Positions 13,115-26,019 of a stretch of DNA of 64,000 nucleotides are shown here, one piece after another. The position numbers were made by a program, and so were the translations under genes. Each line of letters starts with the position of its first letter. Position 1 is the stretch's first letter. This DNA is from Crotalaria pallida (Eukaryota > Streptophyta > Magnoliopsida > Fabales > Fabaceae), in NCBI GenBank assembly GCA_037953625.1, contig CM075652.1, positions 17,008,501 through 17,072,500 of the forward strand, in the 5' to 3' direction. A model generated the notes under the pieces. That model made no database searches, was not told the origin of the DNA, and was given only the letters and a program-made list of their open reading frames with translations.

Positions 13115-13442
13115 CTAAGCAAGCTTACCTGAAGTAGATGTAGGGTTGGATGAGCTTGTTTCCTTCCTTTTCAACTGTTTATCCATCCTTGCCTGAATAC
13201 CGGTTTTTTCTTTTGGGGGCATCACCAGTTTGGCTTTATCGGGATCGCCAAATAGCAAGTCGATATCATCTTGAGAGGCACTTCTCATCTCCAAATCCAA
13301 TTTATATCTTGCACTCTTGAGCATGCTTTGAAGCCCTAAGGATACAGCAGCAAGTCCCAGTGCAGCAATCTGCACCTTATCCTTTCCTTTGAAGAAGTTT
13401 TTATTAAATTCCTTCCTTTCCTGCATTAAAGACATTGTACAA

Positions 13443-13485
<43 letters not shown>

Positions 13486-15551
13486 TATTATTATTATTAT
13501 AATAATAATAAATTAATAATAAAAGCATAATTAAAAAAAGATTAAAAAACAAATAGACAAACAAAAGAACTAAGCAACCCACACCTTTTCAGACCTGCCC
13601 TGTGCCTCATGGTACGACTGGTAATGACAAATGTCTTCAAAGTGGTCAGGTTTTACATCTTTGGGAAGTCTGATGGGATATTCGGATTGGCCTCCCTTTG
13701 TAATTTTTGCCATCATAAAATCACTGGACTGAAACAAAGATCTATCCACTTGCTTCACTTCTTCAGAGCCATGCAATTGGACAATAAGTGGAACCTCCTT
13801 AATGAGATCGCTTTCTTGGTTTTTGCTTATAGCCTTAGTTGCCTAAAAACATGACAACCAACCTAGATAGAATTAACCTATATTCAACTCAGCGACATAA
13901 AATAATGATGAAGAGCTAAAGCCTAAAGTAAAACAGAAATGAAAATCAAAGAAAAAAACCTTCTCCTCTTCTATCTTCTTCCTCAGCTTCTCATTTGTCA
14001 TCAGCTTCCCAATCTCCTCCTCCAAGGCCTTCCTCTGTTCCACTAGACTGTGCCCCAATTTAAACGACTTCTTTAAGTCTTCCTTCACTGCAGCTTCCTT
14101 AAACAATTAAAAATTGACAGTTAAAATAGTGACTAAGGAGAACTTCAATGAAGTGACAACAATTAACCTAAATACCTTCTCCATCGCTTCCGTCACCATC
14201 TTGTCCTGGGCAGATGCCATCCCTTCCGTATCCTGAATAAGACTAAATTCAGTTCAACAACGTAAAATAATATATTCATGGTTTCATCATGAGTTATAAA
14301 AACAAAGAAAAACACAAATGGAAACAAAGAGAAAAACCTTATCCTCTCCCAGAAGCTGCTCCATCTCATTGAAGAGAACCCTCCTGCTCATGAAGATCCT
14401 TCTTTTCAACCTCCTCCTTCTTTTTATTCTTCTTCTTCTTCTTCTTTTTCTTTTGGACAGAATCCTTGTACTAAATTTAGTTCAACAACATAAAATAATA
14501 TATTCATGGTTTCATCATGAGAAATGAAAACAAAGAAAAACAGAAATGGAAACAAAGCAAAAAACCTCATCCTCTCCCGGGAGCTGCTGCTCCTCACGAG
14601 CCTCCTCCTCAGCCTCATGGAGAGAATCCTCCTGCTCATGAAGATAAAAAAGACAGGAAATTAATTCAAGATTTTGTGTTGCATTTTAAGAAGCTTTTAG
14701 GTACAGCAAGAAATGATAGGAAAACAAGCAAAGCAGAAAATCTTTGAGATAGGACACAGGCTAACAACAGACCATTAAAAAGGGAAGACACTACAAACAG
14801 TTATAGCAGCGTGGAAGAAGAAAATAATGTACATTTGCAGGTTTAACTGTGTTAAAGGGAAGACACTATACACAGATATAGCAGCTTGTATTTACGACAT
14901 ATGACTGAAAGGAATAATAGAATATTCCGCGGGAAACAAAGATTTACATAAAGAATATAAGAGGAGCTGAAAACTCATTTGAAGATTAGGCTTCACAGCA
15001 AATGCAGGAACTCAAAGAAGCAGACATTGAATTTTAATAGAGGATTAGGCATTATACAATATGCCTAATTAGGACACATAGATAAATACAATCTGATGTG
15101 AACCTAGGGTAAATTGGCTACATGGATGTTGTTGGTTACCTTCCCAAGAAAAGTGGCCCAATAATTCAGTTTTGCCCACATTTGTAAATAGAGGAAGTTG
15201 ATTTTCCCTTTAAAAAAAATATATTAAAGAAAGAATAAAAGTAGAATAACAAAGAAAAGTAATAACAAAAGTGAAAACCTGCTGCTCCTTCAACACCTGC
15301 TGCTCCTTCAGCTCAAGAATATGGTCCTTCATCTGAAAGACGTGATCCTTGAACTCAAGAATTTGACCCTTCTCATGAAGAATCTCATTCTTCTTCTCAT
15401 GGCGCACCTTCTTCTTGGCATGGAGCTCCTTCTCCTTCTTGTGCAGCTCCTTCTCCTTCCCCAGGAGCTCCTTCTCCTTCTCCAGTATCGCCTCCTTCAT
15501 GACGGTTCGTTTCTCCTTCAGCGTTCTCAGGAAGAAGAGACAACAACACAT
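13115..15551 (-). CDS. Multi-exon coiled-coil protein, unrecognised
   Basis: A minus-strand gene model with consistent GT-AG sites, every exon ending in phase 0: 15551-15279 (91 codons), a possible short exon 14566-14631 (22 codons), a related block ending at 14338, then 14232-14176 (19), 14097-13960 (46), 13842-13585 (86) and 13420-13115 (101 plus stop TAG). The first exon is almost pure heptad-like KEKELL/KEKELH repeats; the 46- and 19-codon exons are also charged helices. The last two exons look globular (motifs GQSEYPIRLPKD, DDIDLLFGDPDKAK) and end in a basic/serine tail. The start is uncertain: Met codons at 15551 and 15500 are in frame, and TATAAAAG lies just upstream of the first, which would favour the second. 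Function unknown; coiled-coil scaffolding is only a guess. Whether it is expressed cannot be told. Confidence 0.6.
13446..13512. repeat. (AAT)n changing to (ATT)n in an intron
   Basis: A run of AAT/ATA units switches to ATT units at about 13483 and back at about 13500, so the tract can fold on itself. It lies in the 164-bp intron between the last two exons of the coiled-coil gene. Confidence 0.9.
14250..14645 (-). repeat. Tandem duplication of an exon plus its downstream intron
   Basis: About 14250-14400 and 14465-14640 are near copies: TTCAACAAC(G/A)TAAAATAATATATTC, the long A-rich stretch, then the exon CATCCTCTCCC...GCTCATGAAGAT. In the 14338-14400 copy a 1-bp insertion and a shorter middle put TGA in the frame used by the other copy, so that copy either uses a later acceptor (9-codon exon MEQLLGEDK) or is lost. 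A weaker third copy of the flank lies at 13880-13960. Confidence 0.75.
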
Positions 15552-15599
15552 CTTTTATACTAAATTGCTGATACCATAAAGTGCCTGGGCTTTTCATGA

Positions 15600-16257
15600 C
15601 GGGCCCGTTTCACCTTTAGCGTTCAATACGTCATTTTCTCTATTATATTTTGTTTTCTGCTTACTCACAAAATAAAATCATATAGACACATGCAGAATTT
15701 TTGATATTCCAGCAGAATTTTGAGTAAAAAACAATTTTAAAAAAAAATTAAAATAGTTGTTGAAAATAAAAAGTAGAGGTACATGCAGTTTAATGGAAAA
15801 GAAGGGTTGAGAGACATAAAAAAATAAATATAGCTGCACATCGTCTTGCTAAGGAGAAATGATACAACACGATTATGCTAGGGAAATTCCTAAGCTCTAA
15901 TCATAAGGGTAGTTAAGTAATTGCTTGAGGCTCAAGTATTGGATTCAGCTCGACTGCTGTTAGCTCTTGAATCATTAGTTAAATTACTCACTTGTAATCC
16001 TTCTCTCTCTAATAAAAACAAACTTCTCTCGAAACTATTTCTTCCCATAGAGTTTCCTAAATTCTTGGAAATTCTTCGATTTCTTTGCATTTCTATATTA
16101 GGAAAGAGCAAGCTCCATCTAATCCCTATTTTTCATTAATGAAAGTTGTTTTACCTTAAAAGAAAAAAAGAAAAAACCAAAACAAAACAAAACAAACGAT
16201 AGTGATATGATTCCATATGGTGGAATCGATTGAATGATCTCTTATGATTCTTATAAC
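15600..16257. other. Upstream flank, no recognisable gene
   Basis: Contains a diverged partial copy (about 15594-15624) of the first-exon sequence at 15498-15527 (CATGACGG...GTTTC...AGCGTTC). Otherwise AT-rich; any promoter of the coiled-coil gene would lie here. Confidence 0.4.
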
Positions 16258-16376
16258 TAGGGGTGTAAGGGGCCTGAATCAATCCACCAACCTGCCAAAT
16301 TCGAACCAAACAAATCCATATTTGATAAGTTGAGTCGGTTCAGCGGATTAGGTTGGATTTTAGGATCTAGTTTTGT

Positions 16377-16413
<37 letters not shown>

Positions 16414-16650
16414 AATAATTTAGTATCTTAGTATTTTGATTCTACTTTTTATTTATTTTTTTTTTTTTTTACAAAAATAAAAATACATAGACCCAATCAC
16501 TTGAACCAATCCAACCCGTATTTTTACGTGTTGGGTTGGTTCGATTTTGGTATTGAAATATAGAATAACCCGACCCGACCCAATTTATTTTTAATGGGTC
16601 GGGTGCTTAAACTTCTCTAAAACCGAACCAACCCGATCCATTACACCCCA
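16258..16650. mobile_element. hAT-type MITE
   Basis: Starts TAGGGGTGTAAGG and ends CCATTACACCCCA, with GAACCAACC/GGTTCGGTT-like sub-terminal words. It carries an (AT)n run at about 16380-16410. No clean target duplication survives, so it is probably old. Confidence 0.65.
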
Positions 16651-17456
16651 TTCATAAGCATTAAAAATAATAAAAAAAATTCAAATTAAAGTGTGAATGA
16701 GTAAGTTTATGATGGTTTTGATAGAAGGCAACAAATTTTGAACCACTATAGCTAGCAAATACGCACGCAGATGGCAAAAGAAAAAGGCATTTTCAAATGA
16801 TAAAGAAAATTGTTTTTCCTTATTTCATTTTTCTTAAAATTCTTTAGGTCGACAATTGTTGTTTTTCAAATGGGTGTGCAAACACATTATTACACTATAA
16901 GATCACATTATTCGATTATTATAACATGACTTAAATATACAATCTTCCTTTTCAATATATTAAATGATTAGAGAAAACTATACTAATTAAAAAATTAGAA
17001 AAAGATTGAAAAATTAAATATAAAAAAGGACCTAAAATCGTCAACCAGAGAATTAAAAAACTATGTAAATATAAATTATTCCATCCGGTTTTTAATATAA
17101 ATTTTAAAAAAAAATCATGTTTTATTAAAATTAAAATATTTGATTAATTTTATTAATGTCATTGTAAATATAAAAATTTGATATATATTTTTTGAAAACC
17201 ACTTTTATAATTATCATTAGGACTCTAAAAATATTGAGTATATAAAACTATTCGTGAAAATAAATTATTAAATACTATTGAAAATTTAAATAAAGTATTA
17301 TAATAAATAAGACCAAAACAAAATTTTCAAAAAATCTTATATGAAAAACTAAAAGAAATACTTTATATATTTCCCACTTATATCTTCATAAAATAATAAC
17401 ATGCATTTATATTTTATTGGACACAACTGAATTAGCTATTGTTGATCATAGATAGT
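16651..17456. other. AT-rich DNA without recognisable features
   Basis: Very AT-rich; no frame, repeat or transposon end recognised. Confidence 0.4.
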
Positions 17457-20047
17457 ATGGAAATTGCTTTTCGGCTCCATGACTGATTTTTTGGCCCCCA
17501 TTTCAAATTTTCATGGACCAAAATACCCTTAAGCGTATTAACATTTTCGATTGTATGAAACCGAAAAAGTGTTTCCGATTTTGCTGAACCGAAAATTGGA
17601 TTCCGATTACATCTCCGATTATGTAAAACCGGAAAAGAAATTCCGATTGTACTAAACCGGAATACTTCCGGTAATATTGAACCGGAATAAATTAAAAGTC
17701 TCTTTCTTTGGAGATGAAGCTTTAGAAATAACTATGGTTGAAAGGGAATGACAAGCTCAGTTATTTATTTCTAGTTGGTCTTTGCATCTTATCTTTTTAT
17801 GACATGGTTTTCCTTATTCCTTTTGAGGTACTTTCTCTGCTTGTGCCTTGTAGCAATGTTGTTGACAGTACCTTATTTGGGCAGGAAATGGAAGCAAGGC
17901 AGAAGCATTTAACGGCTTTGAGAAAATTGTTAGGGTAGGAGGAGGGAGTGGTGGTGAACTGGTTGAGGAAGTGATAGGTTTTGTGAGGAGGCAAATCTAA
18001 ACGAAGTGGAGGAGGGAACCAATAGTATTCCTTCTTCTACTTTTGGATTGGCTTCAACCTCCATTATTTCTTCTTCTACTTCTCCCATTGCTAGCTACAA
18101 CTGTAACATCATTTCGTCTATAGAGAGATGGAAATTATTAATTTTTCCGGTTCCACAGACTCGAAAACCATATTTGGTTTTAGCAAAACCGGAAATATGA
18201 AATAAATGTATTCCGTCTTTGCAGTACAAAAATGACCTTTCCGAGTCTATAGAACCAGAAAAATTAAAACGCTTAGTGTCCGTTTGGCGTGCGGAATTGG
18301 AATTGCAGTTTGGAATTGTAATTCCAATAGAATTGAGTTGGAATTATGATTCTATGTTTGGATTGAAAAAGAATTAGAATGTAAAATTGGAATTCCAAAT
18401 TCAATATCTAATTTCATTGTTTGGACATAAGATGTAGAATTAAAAAAAATTAATTAATTACATTTTATTGTTGGATTTACCCAAAATATTATTTTTCACT
18501 TACCCAATATTATTTTTCATTTACACAAAATACCCTCATTTCAATATTATTTTTCATGTACCCAAAATACCCTCATCTCAATATTAATTTTCATCTACCC
18601 AATATACCATCATTTCAATATTATTTTTCCTCTATCCAAAATACCCCCATTTTAATAATATTTCTCATATACTCAAAATACCTTTATTTCAATACTATTT
18701 TTCATTTATCCAAAATACTCTCGTTTCAATATTATTTTTCATCCACCCAAAATACCCTCATTTCAATATTATTTATCATCTACCCAAATTATCCTCATTT
18801 CAATATTTTTTTAATCTACCCAAAATACCCTCATTTCAATATTTTTTCCATCTTATTTTATCTTAAAAATTTTACTGCATTATAGATTCATATTTCTTAT
18901 TTATTATTTTTATTGAAATAATTTCGAAATATCTATCTTAATTTTCATTTAGCAAATTATTTGATTTGCTAACTTCTAATAAAAAATAAAGAAGAAAAAC
19001 ATACTAAAAAAACTGAACGGAGAAATGATACTCGTTTTCGCATTTTTTTCAAAAAGTAATTTTGGTAAAAAAAAATATCCAAATATTTCTGACTAACTAT
19101 TCATTTGATCCCCAATATTTTATTTTTTTTTATCAAATTGATACTTCATATTTTTGGGTAGATTAAAAATAGTATTGAAATGAGGGTATTTTGAGTAAAT
19201 AAAAAACATTATTGAAATGGGTATATAAAAATAATATCGAAATGAACGTATTTTGGATAGATGAAAAAAATATTGAAATGAGAGTATTTTGAATAGATGA
19301 AAAATAATATGAAACAAGGGTATTTTGGGTAGATGAAAAATGATATTGAAATGTGGGTACTTTGGGTAAATGAAAAATAATATGAAATGAGGGTATTTTG
19401 GGTAGATAAAAAACATTATTGAAATGGGTATATAAAGATAATATCGAAATAAGCGTATTTTGGGTAGCTGGAAGATAATATTGAAACGAGGGTATTTTGG
19501 GTAGATGAAAAATAGTATTAAAATGAGGGTATTTTGGATAAATGAAAAATAGTATTTAAATGAGGGTATTTTGGGTAGATGAAAAATAATATTGAAATGA
19601 GATTATTTTGTATAGATAAAAAATAGTATTGAAATAGGGGTATTTTGGGTAGATGAAAAATATTTTTGAAATGAGGGTATTTTGGGTAGATCAAAAATAG
19701 TATTGCTACGAGGGTATTTTAGAGATGTCACGTGTTTTGTTTCTGGACTTATGACACTCAATTTTATAAAGTAAGGAATTGTAATTCCGAGACTTAGAGG
19801 TATGAATTGAAATTCTGTATTTTTAGTTATAATCAAATTCTATGGAATTGGTTTTGGAATTGTAATTCTAATTCCAATTACACAACCAAACACCTGAATT
19901 TCAATTCCAAACTCCAATTCTAATTCCAACCCTCAATTCCATGCTCAATTCCGTACGCCAAACGGACAATTAGGGTATTTTTGTCCTTGAAAAATAAAAA
20001 TGAGAGCCAAAAAGTCTAAAGTGGGGGCCAAAAAGCAATTCCCATAT
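17457..20047. mobile_element. TIR transposon, MULE-like, with nested element
   Basis: The ends are inverted: GGAAATTGCTTTTCGG...GGCCCCCATTT on the left and, read inward from the right, GGGAATTGCTTTTTGGCCCCCA. Inside, 17540-17690 and 18130-18260 carry repeated TTCCGATT, AACCGGAA and TTCCGGTT words. The segment 17700-18130 looks like a captured gene piece with intron/exon-like texture (possible exon after CAG at about 17885, GGSGGELVEEVIGFVRR in one frame), not identified. No clear 9-bp target duplication was found, so the superfamily is tentative. Confidence 0.5.
18276..19969. mobile_element. PIF/Harbinger-like inverted-repeat element with minisatellite arms
   Basis: Ends GTGTCCGTTTGGCGTGCGG and CCGTACGCCAAACGGACAA are inverted and flanked by TTA (18273-18275, 19970-19972), the TWA target of Harbinger/Tourist elements. 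The flanking 100-150 bp are GAATTGGAATT-rich on both arms. Left arm 18480-18850 holds about ten 36-37-bp units (ACCCTCATTTCAATATT then ATTTTTCATCTACCC); right arm 19130-19710 holds about fifteen units of the same repeat in reverse complement. The whole element could fold into a giant hairpin. Frames there are translations of the repeat (YPKYPHFN) and not genes. Confidence 0.75.
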
Positions 20048-20049
20048 AG

Positions 20050-21704
20050 CATTGGCAAAATAGGTGAGTGCGACCCATGTTGGCCTAATGCCCAATCCAA
20101 TTGTGGACGGGAGGGCATGCGCAAGTTTTTTTACACTGCAATTTAATATTCGATTTCTTAAAAATTAATTTTTTAAATTATCATATTATATATATACTAG
20201 TTTTAACGGGTTATACGAATATTTTTAATTATATTATTATTGAATTATTGAATAATATGTAATACTATGATTGGTTTAATGCTCGATATATATCAATCAT
20301 TATATTTGTTATTTAAAATTAAAATCAAATAGTTCAAAAAATTAAATACATTCAATTTAACATTAAAAAATATAAAATTAAATTCACGATAGTCTAGGTA
20401 GATTTTATTGAAAAAGAAGTAATTGATAACTTTGAATTTAGATTTTTGCAAGGGTTGGACTCGCAAATATATATATTTTCTTTAATTTTAATAATATTCA
20501 TGATTTTTTATAAGATAAAAAAAAAATCAATCCAAAAATGAAGAAGTATAATAGAAGTAGTATCCTCCCATCCATTCTCCTATCATATATCAATATTAAT
20601 TCAAAGTTCAAGTTGTTGAACTTAAATTGATAAATGTACTTAAAATTTTTATTTTTGTTATAAGAATGAATTTTCACGTACCTTGACTTGCTTGTCGTTT
20701 TCTTCTTTTCTCTATTATAATTTCCTTTCGCGTAAGCCTTGCATCCCTTTGAGTCTGTGTCAATTCTTCATCGCAATGGTTGCAAAAAGTTGCACTTTTG
20801 AAGTTTGAGGATATTGTATTTCTACATTTCAAGCATAAACGTGGTCAATCATTATGTGACATGGTTTTTTTTGTGCACAACACTTTTTAAATCTGAAGAT
20901 AAGAAAGCAAACAAAACGTGTTCAATAATTCTGTGACCCCCAAGTTAATTTTGCTCCGTTGGCAATGAGTTCAATGATTAAGTTGTTAGTGAATTTTTTC
21001 TGGCAGGTGTAGCTTTTCATTTTAATTCTAACACGTGTACTTTTTGAAACTATGTATCCTTCCAGCTGGAATCAACAGGTGTATTTTTTGGTCAACAGAT
21101 GCATCTTTTCAAAACCTTTTGAAACAATGTATCCCTTAAATCAGCAAGTGTATCTTTTGGTTTCAAGTCAGCAGTTGCATCTTTTCATAAGCAAATTAAT
21201 TAATTAATTTTTTATTTTAATTTTAAAAGGCAATGACACATGGCATATCTAATCATCCATTATTCTCTCAACTTTGGATGTAAGACCTCCATTCCGTGAG
21301 GTGCCTCCTGGTTTGAGAATTTGGACTGACAAATATATAATAGAGTTTGATATATTTTATCGGGAGATTAGCAGATTTTAAAATTATACATGGTTGACTT
21401 TTCAGAATACTAATATTTCTTGTTTAGTATGATGGGATCATCATATGCGTAATTTTTTCACATGCATTGTCTCATTAGTGTATAAAATTTAAAACACTAA
21501 TTTTTTATCTAGTACTAGTATGCTGGCCACCCAAGATATGTGTAATTTTTGCTTATACACTTGGGGAAGCGTAGCTCACTTATATGTTCTTTCTCCCTTA
21601 TGGGATATGACATAGACTCTTGATTATATTTGCCAGTTTGGGTCGTGCCTTAACATTGTTGACAAGGAAAAGTAATTGAGTTGATTTTTCAATATATAAA
21701 ACTA
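20050..21704. other. No recognisable gene; weak tandem motif at 21000-21190
   Basis: AT-rich DNA. At about 21000-21190 words like AACA(G/C)GTGTATTTTTTGG and AGCATCTTTTCA recur in imperfect alternation. Nothing else is recognised. Confidence 0.4.
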
Positions 21705-22742
21705 CATCAACAATCAAGCTTTTGTCCCATTAAGCGGGATCGGTTATATGAATTACACGACGTCATAAAGGTCTATCATAAATCATGTCATGATATAAAG
21801 CATTTATCTTTATATCCTTAATTGTTTCGCCTATGATTTTTCTTGGCCTACCTTTACCTTTAGCACATGGAGTATTATCCATTTGATCTATCTTCTTAAC
21901 CAGGGCTTTTATTGGTCTCCTTCACACATCCTCAAGCCACCCAAGACGTGATTCAACCATATTTTTTACAATAAATGCAACCCCAAATTTTTTCCGAATA
22001 CACTCATCTTTAATCTGATCTTATCTGGTGTGCTCACTCATCCATCACAACATCATTTGTTAGACAAAGTTTATTCTTTTGTTAGCATTTTGCCACCCAA
22101 CATTCGGTCTCATACAACATTGTCAGCCTTATAGCAATGCGTAAAACTTCCCTATAAGTTTGAGTGACACCTTTCTATTACATAACACACCCGAAACATT
22201 TCTCCATTTCATCCACCCGACTTGAATCCTATGATTTACATCTCCTTTTTCGCATCGTGCCCTATGATACATCCAAGGTACTTAAACCTTGGTACTTGTG
22301 CTATAACATGCTCCCTAATCTTCACCTATAAGATAGGGCTTATGTGCCTCTTGCTAAATCTACACTCCATATATTCTATCTTATTTCGACTTATCAGAAA
22401 ATCATGATACTTCTAAAGTTTGTGTCCACTATTCTATTTTCCCACTTATTATCTCCTCCCTAGAGTCCCCGATAAGAACAGTATCATCCACAAAGAGCAA
22501 GCATCGGGGCGTTGCTCTTAGATATGCTCAGTAAGTACATCCAGAACAAATGTAAAAAGGTAGAGGCTCAAAGTTGATCCTTGGTGTAGTGTTATAGTAA
22601 TAAGAAAATCTTCTAAGACCCCACCTTGTGTTCTTACGCTTGTCTTGACCTCATCATATATATGATTAATCGCTCTAACGTAGGCAACATGAACTCCTTT
22701 CTTCTCTAGAGCCTTCCACAATACCTCTTTTTTCAATATATA
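21705..22742 (-). pseudogene. RTE-type LINE remnant, 5' truncated
   Basis: The minus strand begins in the reverse transcriptase at about 22740: EVLWKALEKKGVHVAYVRAI, then SVRTQGG, TLHQGSTLSLYLF and, after a stop, CLLFVDDTVL, which is the F-x-D-D catalytic box. This is the RTE-like family common in plants. Stops follow (for example inside the SREEI region). The 3' end, AACCGATCCCGCTTAATGGG..., matches the usual 3' region of these elements. It is inactive. Confidence 0.75.
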
Positions 22743-23116
22743 CTTGTGTTATTGTAATTTCTTGTCTTCGATACTAAGGAGGTTAAGTTAAGAAAATTCA
22801 AAATACTAAGTCTAAATCTTTATATAGAGAGAGGGCAAATATAACAAATAAATATACAGGAGTAAGATTAACAATTATCTATAACATAATATATATTTCC
22901 CAAATTGTAGTGAGGGCCCTCACTTTGCTCCTCCTAGACCCATTCCTCGAGACACCACATCTGAGCCAAAACCCTAAAACAATGTTTCAATTGGTTTTGT
23001 CATTTATAAATCTTCTTGCTCATTCCATTCTATTCAATATGGGAATTTCAATAACACTTGAATACCCAACTTCAACTTAGATCTTTTATCATGTTCAACA
23101 TTTAATTTTATTTGAA

Positions 23117-23158
<42 letters not shown>
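22743..23158. repeat. AT-rich spacer with (AT)n microsatellite
   Basis: About 17 AT units lie at 23121-23155, immediately before the MITE. No coding potential. Confidence 0.8.
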
Positions 23159-23159
<1 letters not shown>

Positions 23160-23430
23160 TCCCTTCGTTTCATATGTAGTGTTCATAAAGATTTTGTTTC
23201 ATGTTTCATATATATTGTTATTTTACAAAACCCAATATAGTATTATTAATGTTAATTTTCCCAACGCACCCCTATTTATCACACTCTCTTTTTCACTTCC
23301 AATATTTTTCTCTCTCTTCAATAATGATTATATAGAGACATTAAAGTCAAAATATCCCAAATTCCATCATTTAAACATTTCTTAAAACTCGTACGTAATT
23401 TTAAAAAACACTACTTTTGAACAAAGGGAG
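23159..23430. mobile_element. Stowaway-like MITE
   Basis: Starts CTCCCTTCGTTTCATATGTAG and ends CAAAGGGAG, flanked by TA on both sides (23157-23158, 23431-23432). At 272 bp with a TA target it fits a Tc1/mariner Stowaway-like element. Confidence 0.75.
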
Positions 23431-25222
23431 TATAATGATATATAAATATAAAATATATTTATATATATAGTACGGTATCTCCTTATCCTATATTTTGGAC
23501 ATTGTGCAAGTCCTAATGTTGGTGTCAGTAACCGGGTCGGAGTCGAAACTTGTTAGAAAGATACCAATCTAAAGTCTTGCAGAGCCATTTCGACGAAATC
23601 ACTATCTATGGTCATATGCCTCAGATTTTATTTTTGCCTCATGGTCAAAGAGCCAAATACAAAGCTCCATTATATACCCTACAATCAACAAATCCTGGCT
23701 AATACTACTTACTGATCCCACGACGAATATGAGTATTTTTGTGCCTCATCCATGGATAATCCATAGATACAAAGTCTATTCAGAGAATGATAGAAACATT
23801 GTAATTAAACGAGAAGTTCCCACGTCCTCGGAAAGCTACTCCAGCCTATCACATTATTAATCCCGACAAACAGTGACCTTCAGATTCATTTGCGAATCCC
23901 GACAAAAGGAAATGTCAGGATTTGAATTCAAATAAACGAATAGCGTAGAAACATTAGAGGATTAAAGCTGAAGGCAATAAGGCATGTTCAAAAACTAGCA
24001 GTGTGATTTGAAAAATGAGAAGTAAATTCTGGATTCAAAGAAAGGAAGAAATTAAAAGTCTAGTGGCAATAAAAAAATGGAATAGTCAGTAGCATACCAT
24101 GCGTTAGATTAAGTCCAAAATAGAATGACCCAAAACTCCAAGAGATGCATCCAAATCAAACGGAGAGAGAAAACACTGCAAGGGTATCAAAAGTGTGATA
24201 AAGAAAGAAGATATACTACTTAGAAAATAATATGGTAATTATCATTATGAAACCTTCACAGTTCTAGTTTTCATGAATAAGACTTAAAGCCTCTACCTTC
24301 CCTTTTCCAAAAACTCTTGTATATATCTGACATATACTTTGCATTAACCCATCATAAGTGAAGATCACCAAAGGTTTCTATTGTGCTCTTTCGATTTCTT
24401 TCTCCCCACTCTAACTTCTTTCCACTCTAAAATTGTCTGACAGCTCGTCCAACAGAATTGCACTTAAAACCCAAGTTATAAGATTCTAAAATTATACTAT
24501 TGTACCCACAGCCCCCGGTGATACTTGCATCAGCAGACAGGAATATAATCCAAGTGAAAATTAATAATTTGAATACTTAGAATTAGAGTTGTATATAAAG
24601 TACTATAAAATAAATAAGAACCACATCTTATCATCATCATATCAAGAAACCTTTCAAGGCAGACAAGCAGTCGTTAGTTCCTATAACTTCTTCACTTGAT
24701 ATTTGCAATTAGCATACCGGTTGGCTTTAAAAAGAATACCTTGAACTAACGTCATTGTAAAGCCAGAGCCATATACACCTTGAACTAATTTTACATTAAG
24801 GATGTGTTTAGATATTTTCAATTGCAAGAAATTTAAAGCATTTCAAGTTTCTCCGAGATAGGACCATGACGTTGGGGTTAGAGAAGAGGATCAAATAGGG
24901 TTGAGAACTTGAGATTAGAGGTTGACGGAGGACTTCAAAATTCCTCCTCCCCATGTGGAACTTTGAAATCTTCATCAGGCTTTAATTTTAACATTTTCCC
25001 AATCCTCTCTTCTTACTTTATTTTCATGCCTCCTATCTTGAATTAACTTAAAATGCTTTAAATTTTTAAAAACTTAAAATCATTTATCCAAACAGTAAAA
25101 AAATGCTTCGTAAATGACAGGTTATGAAGAAAGGAAGGATACACGTAAGAGCTACTACTAAAGCAATTAATGAAGCCTTTAGCTCACTTTGAGCAAAGCA
25201 TTAGGTAATTAACCGAAAACAT
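23431..25222. other. No recognisable gene or element
   Basis: Mixed-composition DNA without an open frame of note. It may be old transposon sequence, but nothing specific is visible. Confidence 0.4.
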
Positions 25223-26019
25223 TGTGGCCACACATATAACGAAGCACCGTATCCAGAAGACCAGATCAATGAACCAATACATCCAATTCATGCCAACCTA
25301 CTCCACTTCTTTTTTTTTTACGCTTTCCAACTCATTTGTATTATTTTAATTTATGCTAGTGCGTAATCTAATTGCTATAAATAGGTATTATTGTAAGCAT
25401 AAGGAATCAAGCTCATTTGAGTGTCCTCTCTTTGAGAGTCTTTTCCCTTTGCATTCACAATGCCATTTGGGCAATCAGAGCAAGGTTCCCAAAGCTTCCT
25501 ATGCCCTTAAGTTAGTTAGAAAAGAGTATGTAAGTTTTCTCTTGCCGGAGTTAATCTCAACCTATTTGAAAACCCACTTTAAAAACCTTTTCTTGAAAAA
25601 CCAACCCCGTAGAAGTGTTCGGGAGGTCCCAAAACCTTGGAATACCAAGTCTCGTCACCGACCCCAGCTGCATGCGCCCCCACGAGCTCCTATCGTCGAC
25701 TCACGCGAAACCGTTGCAATCCACGCGCCACACACGCCAACTAAAGGTAGGAAACGACATGACGTCAGTGTCACGTTAGCCCTAATCCACTACTAAGACA
25801 TTGCCACGTGTCATGAACTGGTAATTACCATATTACCCTCTAGGATTAATTAAATTACCAAATTGCTCAGATCATGGACCGGTAATTACGCAGTTGTGTA
25901 TGATGAAAAAGCACACCCTCAGATCATGGAGAATTGCTCGTTGTCAGGCAAAGTCTACACATAGCACCAGTGAAGGAAGAACCTTGGTTGAGACACAACA
26001 TCTTCCACACCTGATGCAC

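Noticed and set aside
18556..19836. Frames of 77-109 codons with YPKYPHFN repeats
   Set aside because: They translate the 36-37-bp minisatellite on either arm and are not genes.
25353..25796. 147-codon plus-strand frame after the Ty3/gypsy left LTR
   Set aside because: It begins inside the LTR and shows no gag features; basic low-complexity text, probably chance or decayed leader.
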